Of a stretch of 64,000 nucleotides of DNA, positions 1 to 7,625 are shown piece by piece. The position numbers and the translations under genes are program-made. The first letter of the stretch is position 1, and every line of letters starts with the position of its first letter. Source of the stretch: Prauserella_A oleivorans (lineage in GTDB: Bacteria; Actinomycetota; Actinomycetes; Mycobacteriales; Pseudonocardiaceae); NCBI RefSeq assembly GCF_042685745.1, contig NZ_JBHUNT010000001.1:5456001-5520000 (forward strand). The letters run 5' to 3'. Below the pieces are notes generated by a model. It was not told where the DNA came from and searched no databases. It saw nothing but the letters and a program-made list of their open reading frames with translations.

Positions 1-863
1 ATCGCCAGCGCGAACATCAGCCCCGCGGACGGCCCGCCGACGTCCTCGAGCGAGATGTCCACCTCGAACGGCACGTCGGCACGGTCCACCGGCTGCATGC
101 CCACGAACCCCTGCGGCTGGCCGTCCGGGTGCCGGGCGAGTGTGAGGGACCGGGTTTGTTCCGGCTGGCCGTCGCGCTGGTAGGTGAGCGAGACCCGCTG
201 GCCCGGACGGGTGTTCTCGAGCGCGGTGAGCACGTCCTGCTGGGAGGCGATCGCCTTGCCGTTGACCGCGACGATCCGGTCCCCGGGCTCCAGCACCGAG
301 TCGGCCGGGCTGCCCGAGACGACCTGCTGCACCAGGACCTTCACCGGGTGGCCGATGCTGCGCAGCGCCGCCACCTCGGCGTTGCTCTGCGAGTCCTGGA
401 ACTGCTGGACGTTCTGGCGCCGGACCTCTTCGTCGGTCTCGCCGGGACGGAAGTACTCCTCGCGCGGCGCCACGGCATAGCGGCCGCTGACCCACAGCCC
501 CAGGGCGCCGAAAAGGGTGACGTCGTCGTTGAGCGAGACGGTGGTCATGCGGAGCTCGCCGCGGCCGGGATAACTGCGCTCGCCGTTGATCGACACGACC
601 TGCTCGCCCTCGACCGTGCCCAGCGTGTCGTAGGTGGGTCCTGGCCCGAGGGCCACGTACGGCACGCGCACGAACGCACCCAGCAACGCGAACACGACCA
701 CGAGCACGCCGCTGAACACGACCGTCCACCCGCGTCTGCTCAGACGGTTCCTCGGCCGGCGGCCGTCGTCGTCACCCGGCGTGGCCGAGGGCGGTGGCAC
801 CTCGGTCGCGGCACCTGCCTGCGTGCCTCCTGACGCGGTATCCATGTCGCGGGACTCACTCAC
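1..863 (-). CDS. PDZ-domain Lon-like serine protease (YlbL family), 3' part cut off
   Basis: Reverse-strand reading gives a protein with a short hydrophilic N-terminus, one transmembrane helix (about residues 42-62, VFSGVLVVVFALLGAF) and an extracytoplasmic region ending in a PDZ-like domain (GSPADSVLEPGDRIVAVNG). It continues toward a Lon-type (S16) protease domain whose beginning (DVGGPSAGLMFALA) is visible at the window edge; the catalytic Ser/Lys lie outside. The family is a membrane-anchored secreted protease of actinobacteria and firmicutes. GTG at 863 and ATG at 845 are both in frame and no strong ribosome-binding site decides between them. It is divergent from the zincin-like gene at 955, the same arrangement as Rv3194c/Rv3195 in mycobacteria (from memory). 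Product call is firm; the start is uncertain. Confidence 0.88.
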   Translation of the reverse strand, partial: MSESRDMDTASGGTQAGAATEVPPPSATPGDDDGRRPRNRLSRRGWTVVFSGVLVVVFALLGAFVRVPYVALGPGPTYDTLGTVEGEQVVSINGERSYPGRGELRMTTVSLNDDVTLFGALGLWVSGRYAVAPREEYFRPGETDEEVRRQNVQQFQDSQSNAEVAALRSIGHPVKVLVQQVVSGSPADSVLEPGDRIVAVNGKAIASQQDVLTALENTRPGQRVSLTYQRDGQPEQTRSLTLARHPDGQPQGFVGMQPVDRADVPFEVDISLEDVGGPSAGLMFALA

Positions 864-954
864 GCGCACAGCGTACGGTGACCGTTCTCAGCCGACAGCG
901 AAGGTCCGTAGCGGGCACGTCGCAATCCCCTCGTGTCCGCGTACGGTAGGTGGC

Positions 955-2457
955 ATGAGCAACCCACCGTTCGGGTTCGGCTTCCCCGATCCCGACAAGC
1001 GTCCTGAGAACGAGCCGTCGGGCTCCGGCGGCCAGCAGGGTGCCGACGCGTTCCAGCAGCTGGGGCAGATGCTCAGCCAGCTTGGGCAAATGCTGAGCCA
1101 GGCGGGCAGCTCGTCGGGACCGGTCAACTACGACCTCGCCAAGCAGATCGCCCTCCAGCGCCTCGGCGGTGGTGGACAGCAGATGGGCTTCAAGGCCGAC
1201 GACCCGCAGGGCGACACCGCTGTGCGGGACTCCGCGCATCTCGCGGAGCTGTGGCTGGACGAGGCGACGATCCTGCCTGCGGGCGCCTCCAAGACCGTCG
1301 CGTGGACCTCCAAGGAGTGGGTGGAGCAGACGCTGCCGACGTGGCAGCGGCTCTGCGACCCGGTGGCCAAGCAGGTGTCCGGCGCGTGGATGCAGGCGCT
1401 GCCGGAGGAGGCCAAGCAGGCCGCGGGTCCGCTGCTGTCGATGGTCGGCCAGATGGGCGGGATGGCCTTCGGCTCCCAGCTGGGCAACGCGCTCGCGGAG
1501 CTGGCCTCGGAGGTACTGACGTCCACCGAGGTCGGTCTGCCGCTCGGCCCGGAGACCACGTCGGCACTGCTGCCCGCGAACATCGAGAAGTTCACCGAGG
1601 GCCTGGAGCGTCCGGCCAGCGAGGTGCTCGTGTTCCTCGCCGCCCGGGAGGCCGCCCACCAGCGGCTGTTCGCGCACGTGCCGTGGCTGCGGCAGCGGCT
1701 GCTGGCGACGGTCGAGGAGTTCGCGCACGGCATCACCGTCGACACGTCCGCGCTCGAGCAGCTGGCCGGCCAGGTCGACCCGAGCAACCCGGCGAGCATC
1801 GAGCAGGCCATGTCGTCGGGGCTGCTGGAACCGAAGACGACGCCCGAGCAGCAGGCCGCGCTGACACGGCTGGAGACCCTGCTCGCGCTCGTCGAGGGCT
1901 GGGTCGATGTCGTGGTCGCCGACGCGGTCGGCAACCGGCTGCCCGGGGCCGACGCGCTGCGGGAAACGCTGCGCAGGCGCCGGGCGACCGGCGGCCCGGC
2001 GGAGCAGACGTTCGCCACGCTCGTCGGCCTGGAACTGCGGCCCCGGAGGATGAGGGCCGCGTCGGCGCTGTGGAAGCTGGTCGGCGACCGGCACGGCATC
2101 GACAAGCGGGATCAGCTCTGGTCGCACCCGGACCTCATGCCGACCACCGACGACCTCGACGAGCCCATGGACTTCGCCGACCGGCTCGGTGGCGTCGAGA
2201 TCGGTGACGATGTCGACCCCATCGCCGAGCTCGAGAAGACCGAGCGCGCCGAGGAGCAGGCCCGGTCGGAGTCGGCCGAGGCTGAGGCTGGGTCGGGCTC
2301 GGCTGGGTCGGGCTCGGCTGGGTCGGGCTCGGCTGGGTCGGGCGACGCGCCCGGGTCGGCGGGCTCGGCCGACGAGGGCGGTTCCGACACCGGGAGCGCA
2401 CGCGACTCGGGGCAGGACGACTCCGGCGAGGCCGGCGGTCGCTCCAAGGACGCCTGA
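955..2457 (+). CDS. zincin-like metallopeptidase family protein (DUF2342, Rv3195-like)
   Basis: A 500-residue protein beginning MSNPPFGFGFPDP, with a Gly/Gln-rich N-terminus, an alpha-helical core from about residue 90 to 410, and a disordered acidic Ser/Gly/Ala tail. It matches the actinobacterial DUF2342/zincin_2 group annotated as putative hydrolases or zinc-dependent metalloproteases. The helix expected to carry an HExxH motif reads EAAHQRLF (around residues 230-240), which is not a canonical HExxH, so activity should not be assumed. The tail contains a four-unit GSGSA repeat. The first ATG after the divergent intergenic gap was chosen; the longer open frame upstream overlaps the divergent neighbour. 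Function in the cell is unknown. Confidence 0.85.
   Translation: MSNPPFGFGFPDPDKRPENEPSGSGGQQGADAFQQLGQMLSQLGQMLSQAGSSSGPVNYDLAKQIALQRLGGGGQQMGFKADDPQGDTAVRDSAHLAELWLDEATILPAGASKTVAWTSKEWVEQTLPTWQRLCDPVAKQVSGAWMQALPEEAKQAAGPLLSMVGQMGGMAFGSQLGNALAELASEVLTSTEVGLPLGPETTSALLPANIEKFTEGLERPASEVLVFLAAREAAHQRLFAHVPWLRQRLLATVEEFAHGITVDTSALEQLAGQVDPSNPASIEQAMSSGLLEPKTTPEQQAALTRLETLLALVEGWVDVVVADAVGNRLPGADALRETLRRRRATGGPAEQTFATLVGLELRPRRMRAASALWKLVGDRHGIDKRDQLWSHPDLMPTTDDLDEPMDFADRLGGVEIGDDVDPIAELEKTERAEEQARSESAEAEAGSGSAGSGSAGSGSAGSGDAPGSAGSADEGGSDTGSARDSGQDDSGEAGGRSKDA
2287..2343 (+). repeat. 15-bp tandem repeat in the tail of the zincin-like gene
   Basis: Three exact copies and most of a fourth of a 15-bp unit (gctgggtcgggctcg) encode A-G-S-G-S in frame. 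The length being a multiple of three keeps the reading frame open if copy number changes. It lies in a predicted disordered C-terminal tail. Confidence 0.9.
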
Positions 2458-3178
2458 GCTCTTCACGTGGTCCGCACCGGCCCGTGGTGGCCGGTGCGGG
2501 GTGCAGGGCTGCGCCGAACGGAGGTCTCGTGGCGCTCGCCGTTGGCACATGCTGTCCGAACAGCGCCAACGGCGGTTCACGTCGGCTGCCGGCGGCCCGC
2601 CGACGACGCCGGTCGACATCAGCGAGGTCCACGCACAGCGACCCCGGAAGGCGTCGAGCCAGCGGTGTCAGCGGGTCAATCCCGAGGCTTCTGGCCTCAC
2701 AGCCTCGGACCACACGTCCGGCTCGCCAAGCTGATGCCCCGGGTCCGATCGGGCGGAACTGCGCGCCGCCGGGCAGCTCCAGGTTGGCCCCACCGCTCGC
2801 TACCGGTCGCTACTGAGCGTCCCCACGAGCAGCAGCCTTCAACGTCACCAGTCGCTGGTGCATGCCGACCGAGATTCGCGCAGCAGCCTCCGGCGTCACC
2901 AGCCGTCGCCGGTGGAAGCAGAACGCGACCATGCGCGCCGCAGCGCCACCAGCGGTCGCGGCGCGCCGAACGCCACACGCGCAGCAACGTCACCAGCCGC
3001 CGGTGCATGCCGATCGAACGCCACCGAACCCGTGGCCGGTCAGACCCAACCGGGCCATCAGAACCAGAACCCGGACAGACCGCATCCTCAACGCCGCTCG
3101 AACCCACCCCGGCCTGGCCGCACGTCCGTGTCGCGCGTGTCATCGCCGGATTCAACCTGTTCCAAGCCACGAGCGCGT
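2458..3178. other. 721-bp gene-free interval
   Basis: No reading frame here has a convincing start or actinobacterial codon pattern, although several long open frames exist because of the high G+C. The first half has no recognisable feature. The second half (about 2830-3030) holds a cluster of imperfect repeats described separately. The two flanking genes converge on the interval (zincin-like gene rightward, YgjP-type gene leftward), so it is a shared 3' region. Confidence 0.6.
2830..3022. repeat. cluster of four imperfect repeats with a CACCAG/CTGGTG dyad
   Basis: Four related segments begin near 2830, 2878, 2938 and 2979. Each has a cagc(a/g) block followed by a gtcaccag core, and the first, second and fourth then read into a ggtg block. 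In the first copy the core is an exact inverted repeat (CACCAG TCG CTGGTG, 2846-2860). The first and last copies also share gcatgccga after the dyad. Spacing is irregular (about 40-60 bp), so this is not a CRISPR array. It could be a palindromic dispersed element, a transcript-end structure for the two convergent genes, or a decayed coding repeat. Confidence 0.5.
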
Positions 3179-3778
3179 CTACTCGTCGTCGTCGAGCCCC
3201 GTGATGCCGAGATTCGCAGCGGCGGACAGCCCTTCCAGGTAGCCGATCGCGCGTTCCGTCTTCGGGTACCGCCCGACCAGCTCCCAGAACTGGGCGTTGT
3301 GGTGCGCGACGCGCAGATGCGCAAGCTCGTGCACGAGCACGTAGTCGAGCACCCAGGACGGCACATCCCGCAACCGCTCGCTCACCCGGATCGTCCGGTC
3401 GACCGGCGTGCAGGACGCCCACCGGGTCCGCATCGGCGGGACCCACCGGACGCTGGCGGGCTTGGCCGTTCCGTCGAGGTAACGGCGTGAAAGTTCCGTA
3501 CACCGCAGCAGGAGGGCTTCATCCGAGGCGCGGGCAGGCGACGCTCGTCTGCTCTCGGTGCGCTTCAGCTTTCGCTGCATCTCTGCCACCCAGTGCTCCT
3601 CCTCCGCCCGGCTCATGGAAGCCGGGATGAGCACCACGAGTGTGTCGCCGTCTCGGTACGCCGTGACGGTCCGGCGGCGGCGGGCGCTGCGTCGAACCTC
3701 GATCTTCTCGTCGGGGACTGAAGGCTGGCGCTCGTTCCTGTCCCGATTCCTCAATGAGGGAACCCGTGCTTCGGCCAC
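3179..3778 (-). CDS. YgjP-type M48-like zinc metallopeptidase
   Basis: A 199-residue soluble protein. The second half carries HELAHLRVAHHNAQFW, the HExxH zinc-binding helix plus a downstream His, typical of the YgjP/DUF45 metallopeptidase domain, preceded by the family's RTRWASCT segment. The N-terminal half has a basic stretch (RRSARRRRT) followed by a beta-rich region. Probable cytosolic zinc-dependent peptidase; the substrate is unknown. GTG at 3778 is the first start in the open frame. It is divergent from the ThiF-like gene at 3918, and the gap between them contains an inverted pair of DnaA boxes. Confidence 0.88.
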   Translation of the reverse strand: MAEARVPSLRNRDRNERQPSVPDEKIEVRRSARRRRTVTAYRDGDTLVVLIPASMSRAEEEHWVAEMQRKLKRTESRRASPARASDEALLLRCTELSRRYLDGTAKPASVRWVPPMRTRWASCTPVDRTIRVSERLRDVPSWVLDYVLVHELAHLRVAHHNAQFWELVGRYPKTERAIGYLEGLSAAANLGITGLDDDE

Positions 3779-3837
3779 CCGTACACGGTAAAGCCAATCG
3801 CCGACATCTCCGATGGCTCCGGCGTCACATCTCCGTA

Positions 3838-3869
3838 GTTATCCACAACCGAATTCACCTGTGGATAAC
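3838..3869. promoter_or_regulatory. inverted pair of consensus DnaA boxes
   Basis: Two exact 9-mers ttatccaca (3839-3847) and tgtggataa (3860-3868) face each other across 12 bp, inside the divergent promoter gap between the metallopeptidase and the ThiF-like gene. TTATCCACA is the canonical strong DnaA box. The position is compatible with DnaA acting as a regulator or titration site. No AT-rich unwinding element or dnaA/dnaN genes are near, so this is not proposed as oriC. Confidence 0.7.
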
Positions 3870-3917
3870 CCCGGTCGGGTGTAAGCACCGAGCACGATCA
3901 GCGGCCACTCTGGCTGC

Positions 3918-4964
3918 ATGACGAACTCACTACGCCCAGTGACCATTCCCCGCAGACCGCGGCTCGTGCCCGGCCTCGACGTTCTCGAACGACGCAGGAA
4001 CGAGCTGCAGATCGGTCTCGAGCCCAGGCATGCCGTCGTGCTCAAAGACCTGCCGCCCATCCTCATGGACATCCTCCGTGGACTCGACGGGAGCCGAAGT
4101 ACCGCATCGCTCCTGGACCTCGCCGATGACCGGCACGCCGAGCGGCTGCGGGACCTCCTGACGGGCCTCGCCGAACGCGGGCTCATCGAGGAGGCCGAAC
4201 CGCCGGCTCACCCGCACACGCGTAGTGACGAGCCCGCGCTGTGGTCCCTCACCCTGTCGCGCCCCCGGCGTGACACCGCCGCCCGGCGGGCGCAGAGCGC
4301 CGTGCTCGTCCACGGCGGCGGCAGACTCGCCGCGGCGATCACCCACCTGCTCGCGACGTCCGGTGTGGGCCACCTCGACGCGCGGGCGGAAGGCCGGGTC
4401 GGCCCGGAGGACATCGGTTCCGGCTTCACCGACGGCGACGTGGGAACCCCCCGACGGCAGGCACTCGCCGAGGTCGTCCGACGCAGCAGCACGACCACGA
4501 AGACCGGCACGATCAGAGGCAAGCGCCGGCCCGACCTGGTCGTGCTCACCGACGCCGTGGTCCCGGCACCGGAGGTGGTGACCGAACTCATGGCCGAGCG
4601 TCAGCCGCATCTCGCCGTCCGGGTGCGGGACGGCATCGGCCTCGTCGGGCCCTTCGTCCACCCGGGTCGCACGAGCTGTCTTCGCTGCGCCGATCTCCGC
4701 CGAACCGGGCTCGACGCGTGCTGGCCGCGGGTTGCTAGCCAGCTCGCCGGCAAGCAGCCCCGGACCGAGCTGTGCAGCGTCAACGCGACCGCCGGTGTCG
4801 CCGCCGCACAGATCCTGCGGATTCTCGACCCCGAGGACACCGAGCCGCCGACCTGGAACGGCACGCTCGAGCTCGATTCGTTCGGTGGCACTGTGACGCG
4901 CCGCACGTGGCTACCACACCCCGTCTGTCCGTGCGGTGCGGCCCACATCAGTCCCGCACCCTGA
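3918..4964 (+). CDS. ThiF/E1-like cyclodehydratase-related protein (Rv3196-like)
   Basis: A 348-residue protein. Residues 1-90 resemble the leader-binding winged-helix region of azole-cyclodehydratase partner proteins. Residues about 115-300 have an E1/ThiF-like Rossmann pattern beginning SAVLVHGGGRLAAAI. Zinc-ligand cysteines occur as CLRC (about residue 255) and CPC near the C-terminus. This group is annotated as TOMM leader-peptide-binding or bacteriocin cyclodehydratase-domain protein, but this member sits in a conserved housekeeping neighbourhood next to an ABC1 kinase and has no precursor peptide or YcaO gene in the window. A role in a RiPP pathway is therefore not supported; function unknown. 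The start is the ATG just after the DnaA-box gap. Confidence 0.72.
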   Translation: MTNSLRPVTIPRRPRLVPGLDVLERRRNELQIGLEPRHAVVLKDLPPILMDILRGLDGSRSTASLLDLADDRHAERLRDLLTGLAERGLIEEAEPPAHPHTRSDEPALWSLTLSRPRRDTAARRAQSAVLVHGGGRLAAAITHLLATSGVGHLDARAEGRVGPEDIGSGFTDGDVGTPRRQALAEVVRRSSTTTKTGTIRGKRRPDLVVLTDAVVPAPEVVTELMAERQPHLAVRVRDGIGLVGPFVHPGRTSCLRCADLRRTGLDACWPRVASQLAGKQPRTELCSVNATAGVAAAQILRILDPEDTEPPTWNGTLELDSFGGTVTRRTWLPHPVCPCGAAHISPAP

Positions 4965-5023
4965 CCCCGCCCAACGGCCACAACGGCTGCGCGACCGGTG
5001 ATCGGCAAGGCAGAATCAGCCCC

Positions 5024-6370
5024 GTGACGGAATTCCGGGACTCCAGCGAGGACAGGGCCGAGGCCGCCATGCCGCGCCGGGCCGCGGCGCGGACCGCCAA
5101 GCTGGCGAGCCTGCCCCTCGGCATCGCAGGTCGCGCAGTCGGTGGCTGGGGCCGGAGGCTGACCGGGCAAAGCGCGGAAGAGGTCAACGCCGCCATGTCC
5201 GCGAAGGCCGCCGAGCAGCTCTTCGAAGTCCTGGGCACGCTCAAGGGCGGGGCGATGAAGTTCGGCCAGGCGCTCAGCGTCTTCGAGGCGGCCGTGCCCG
5301 ACGAATTCGCAGCGCCGTACCGGGATGCTCTCACCAAGCTGCAGGCCGCCGCGCCCCCCATGTCGGTGCGCCAGACCCACCGGGTCCTCGCCGAGCAGCT
5401 CGGCCGCTCCTGGACTCGCCGCTTCGAGTCGTTCGACGACGAACCGGCCGCCTCCGCGAGCATCGGCCAGGTGCACCACGCGGTCTGGCACGACGGCCGA
5501 GAGGTCGCCGTCAAGGTCCAGTACCCGGGCGCCGACGAGGCCCTCCGCAGCGACCTGCGGCAGCTCCAGCGTTTCAGCAGGCTGTTCCAGGCTCTCGTGC
5601 CGGGCACCGACGTCAAGCCCCTGCTCGCCGAGCTCGCCGACCGGATGAACGAGGAGCTCGACTACCGGACCGAAGCCGACAACCAGCGCAGCTTCGCCAA
5701 GGCCTTCGCCAGCGACGATCAGGTGCTCGTGCCGAGGGTCGTCGCCAGTGCTCCCAAGGTCGTCATCACTGAGTGGGTGACCGGTACGCCCTACGCCCGG
5801 ATCATCCGGGAGGGCACCCAGGAGCAACGCAACGAGGCCGGCCGCCTCCTGGCCGAGTTCCACTACTCCTCTCCCGCTCGCGCGCGCCTGCTCCACTCCG
5901 ACCCTCACCCCGGCAATTTCATGCTGCGGGACGACGGCCGGATCTGCGTGATCGACTTCGGTGCTGTTGCTCAACTTCCCCAGGGCGCGCCGCCCGCCCT
6001 GGGCCGGATGATGCGGTTCGCACTCGAAGGGCGGTCCGAGGAGCTCTACAGCGTTCTGCGTGCCGAGGGATTCGTCCGCCCGGACACCGACATCCAAGCT
6101 GATGACGTCTACTCCTACCTCCTTCCGCTCGTGTCGCCCCTCACCGAGGAGCGGTTCCACTTCTCGCGCCGATGGGCCCAGAAGCAGGCCATGCGCATGG
6201 GTGACATGCGCGGTCGCGACTTCCGCACCGGCCGGTCGCTCAACCTGCCGCCGCACTGGTTGCTGATCCACCGGGTGACCGCCGGGGCCATCGGCATCCT
6301 CTGCCAGCTCGACGCCGAACTGGCTCTGCGGTCCATTGTCGAGCGCTGGCAGCCGGGTTTCCTCGACTGA
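5024..6370 (+). CDS. ABC1/AarF (UbiB-family) atypical kinase
   Basis: A 448-residue protein with the ABC1 hallmarks: the KFGQ (KxGQ) motif near residue 80, ASAS at the position of the Ala-rich loop, AVKVQYPG for the ATP-binding Lys, EELDYRTEADNQ, catalytic HSDPHPGNF and metal-binding VIDFGAV. UbiB/ABC1 proteins are membrane-associated ATPases/kinases linked to lipid or quinone metabolism; the actinobacterial member's substrate is not established. A much longer open frame runs upstream, but the GTG at 5024 begins just after the preceding gene and gives the family's usual length. It is codirectional with the ThiF-like gene (59 bp gap), as in Rv3196-Rv3197. Confidence 0.9.
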   Translation: MTEFRDSSEDRAEAAMPRRAAARTAKLASLPLGIAGRAVGGWGRRLTGQSAEEVNAAMSAKAAEQLFEVLGTLKGGAMKFGQALSVFEAAVPDEFAAPYRDALTKLQAAAPPMSVRQTHRVLAEQLGRSWTRRFESFDDEPAASASIGQVHHAVWHDGREVAVKVQYPGADEALRSDLRQLQRFSRLFQALVPGTDVKPLLAELADRMNEELDYRTEADNQRSFAKAFASDDQVLVPRVVASAPKVVITEWVTGTPYARIIREGTQEQRNEAGRLLAEFHYSSPARARLLHSDPHPGNFMLRDDGRICVIDFGAVAQLPQGAPPALGRMMRFALEGRSEELYSVLRAEGFVRPDTDIQADDVYSYLLPLVSPLTEERFHFSRRWAQKQAMRMGDMRGRDFRTGRSLNLPPHWLLIHRVTAGAIGILCQLDAELALRSIVERWQPGFLD

Positions 6371-6388
6371 ACCCGATCGGCCGATCAG

Positions 6389-6449
6389 TTATCCACAACT
6401 TCGGGCCGGACGGCGCGAAATCGCCATTCGCGCGGCCGGTTCATCCACA
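6389..6449. promoter_or_regulatory. DnaA box and near-match in a second intergenic gap
   Basis: An exact ttatccaca occurs at 6389-6397, and a one-mismatch tcatccaca at 6441-6449, in the 129-bp gap between the ABC1 kinase and the next gene. Together with the inverted pair at 3839-3868 this puts three exact boxes within 2.6 kb, all in intergenic DNA. Confidence 0.6.
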
Positions 6450-6499
6450 TTCTCGGCAAGATCTCCCGCAGCCCGGCCTGCTCCCGCCACCCTCGACGC

Positions 6500-7438
6500 A
6501 TGACTCTCACAGCCGGCGCGGCACGAGCAGTGCCCGACGCCACCGACAACATCATCACGGCCGCCGAGCTCAAGGCGGGCGGCATGTCCGACAGCGCCAT
6601 CCTGCGACGATGCCGCCCCGGCGGACCCTGGCGACGTCTGTTGCCCGGGGTCATCCTGCTGTCGCCCGGCGAGCCGACCCGTCGTCAGCTGCTGAGGGCG
6701 GTCGCCCGCTATCTCGGCCCGGACACGGTCATCACCGGCATCGACGCGCTGAGCGCACACGGCCTCGAGCTACCTCGCCAGCCCGCCGTTCACGTGCTCG
6801 TGCGCGCGCAGCGCCGCGTGCTCGCCCCGGAATTCGTCCAGCTCGAACGGACCATCCGCGTTCCCGATCCGGTCAGGATCGACGGCCTGCCCTACGCCCC
6901 GGCCCCGCGGGCGGCACTGGATGCGGCGCGCCGGCAGCGCGACGCCGCCCTGCTGCGCGACCTGTTGTCACTGCCGATCTACTACGGGCTTTGTACCTAC
7001 GAGGAACTGAGTGTCGAACTCGCGGCCGGCAGCCAGCGCGGATCGGCGGCGGTCCGCGCCGAGCTGCGGCGAATCGGCCGGACGCGGGACACTTACGTTC
7101 ACGGATGGGCTCGCCGGCTCCTACGCCGCGCTCCGCTCCCACCGCCCCGGTGGGACGTGACCGTCTGCGACAGACGTGGCCGCCCCATCGGTGCGGTGGA
7201 CGCGTGGTGGGACGACGTCGGCATGGGCTGGCAGTTCACGCCACCCGGCCGAGCGGGCAGCGGGCATCTCGGGCACCTCGCGCTGACCGCGGCCGGCATC
7301 GTGCTGGTGCGAACCGAGCCGGAGCGACTTCGCTCGGCGGACGAGACAGTTCTCGTGGAGCTGGCGAGCGCCTTTCGTACCGCCGCGACCCGAGCCCGGC
7401 CTCCGGTGCAGTGCGAGGCGCCGGAACAGGCCGCATGA
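6500..7438 (+). CDS. AbiEi-like winged-helix protein with VSR/DUF559-like C-terminal domain
   Basis: A 312-residue protein. The N-terminal 110 residues have the pattern of AbiEi-type antitoxin domains (a short helix-turn-helix, then PWRRLLPGVILLSPGEPT and ALSAHGLELP). The C-terminal half resembles the DUF559/VSR-like nuclease fold often joined to it in actinobacteria (RPIGAVDAWWDDVGMGWQF, then a late beta strand with VLVRTEPERL). Canonical nuclease residues are not complete enough to claim catalysis. Such genes are very common in actinomycete chromosomes and usually have no AbiEii partner, as here. A defence or regulatory role is possible but unproven. Confidence 0.7.
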   Translation: MTLTAGAARAVPDATDNIITAAELKAGGMSDSAILRRCRPGGPWRRLLPGVILLSPGEPTRRQLLRAVARYLGPDTVITGIDALSAHGLELPRQPAVHVLVRAQRRVLAPEFVQLERTIRVPDPVRIDGLPYAPAPRAALDAARRQRDAALLRDLLSLPIYYGLCTYEELSVELAAGSQRGSAAVRAELRRIGRTRDTYVHGWARRLLRRAPLPPPRWDVTVCDRRGRPIGAVDAWWDDVGMGWQFTPPGRAGSGHLGHLALTAAGIVLVRTEPERLRSADETVLVELASAFRTAATRARPPVQCEAPEQAA

Positions 7439-7442
7439 AGCA

Positions 7443-7625
7443 TCACCAGTAGTCCACGGGAAGTTTGCCCTCGATGTCGAGAACGTGCTCGCGCGCGCAG
7501 CGCGGGCACAGCCAGCGAGTCCGGCCGTCCTCGGTCTCCCGTACCCAGGCCAGTGTCGTGACGGATCGGTCTTCGGGCCGACCGGCACCGCACATCGCGC
7601 ACACGACCACCGGCTGCTCAGTCAT
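7443..7625 (-). CDS. small CxxC/CxxC zinc-ribbon protein
   Basis: A 60-residue protein with two CxxC pairs (CAMC near residue 9 and CPRC near residue 40) and an acidic C-terminus, consistent with one treble-clef or ribbon zinc site. No enzyme domain is present. Its ATG (7623-7625) overlaps the TGA of the upstream methyltransferase (ATGA), so it is probably translated by coupling. Small zinc-ribbon proteins of this kind recur in actinomycetes; function unknown. Confidence 0.72.
   Translation of the reverse strand: MTEQPVVVCAMCGAGRPEDRSVTTLAWVRETEDGRTRWLCPRCAREHVLDIEGKLPVDYW

Noticed and set aside
2830..3022. CRISPR array
   Set aside because: Repeats are imperfect, spacing is irregular, spacers are not comparable in length, and no cas genes are in the window.
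2467..3204. Long open frames on both strands after the zincin-like gene
   Set aside because: No ribosome-binding site, Arg/Pro/Ser-rich translations without domains, and they run through the repeat cluster; treated as non-coding.
3918..4964. RiPP (thiazole/oxazole) biosynthetic cluster
   Set aside because: No precursor peptide, YcaO or dehydrogenase gene adjacent; neighbours are conserved housekeeping genes.
3838..6449. Chromosome replication origin
   Set aside because: Only three exact DnaA boxes spread over 2.6 kb, no AT-rich unwinding region and no dnaA/dnaN/rnpA/rpmH genes nearby.
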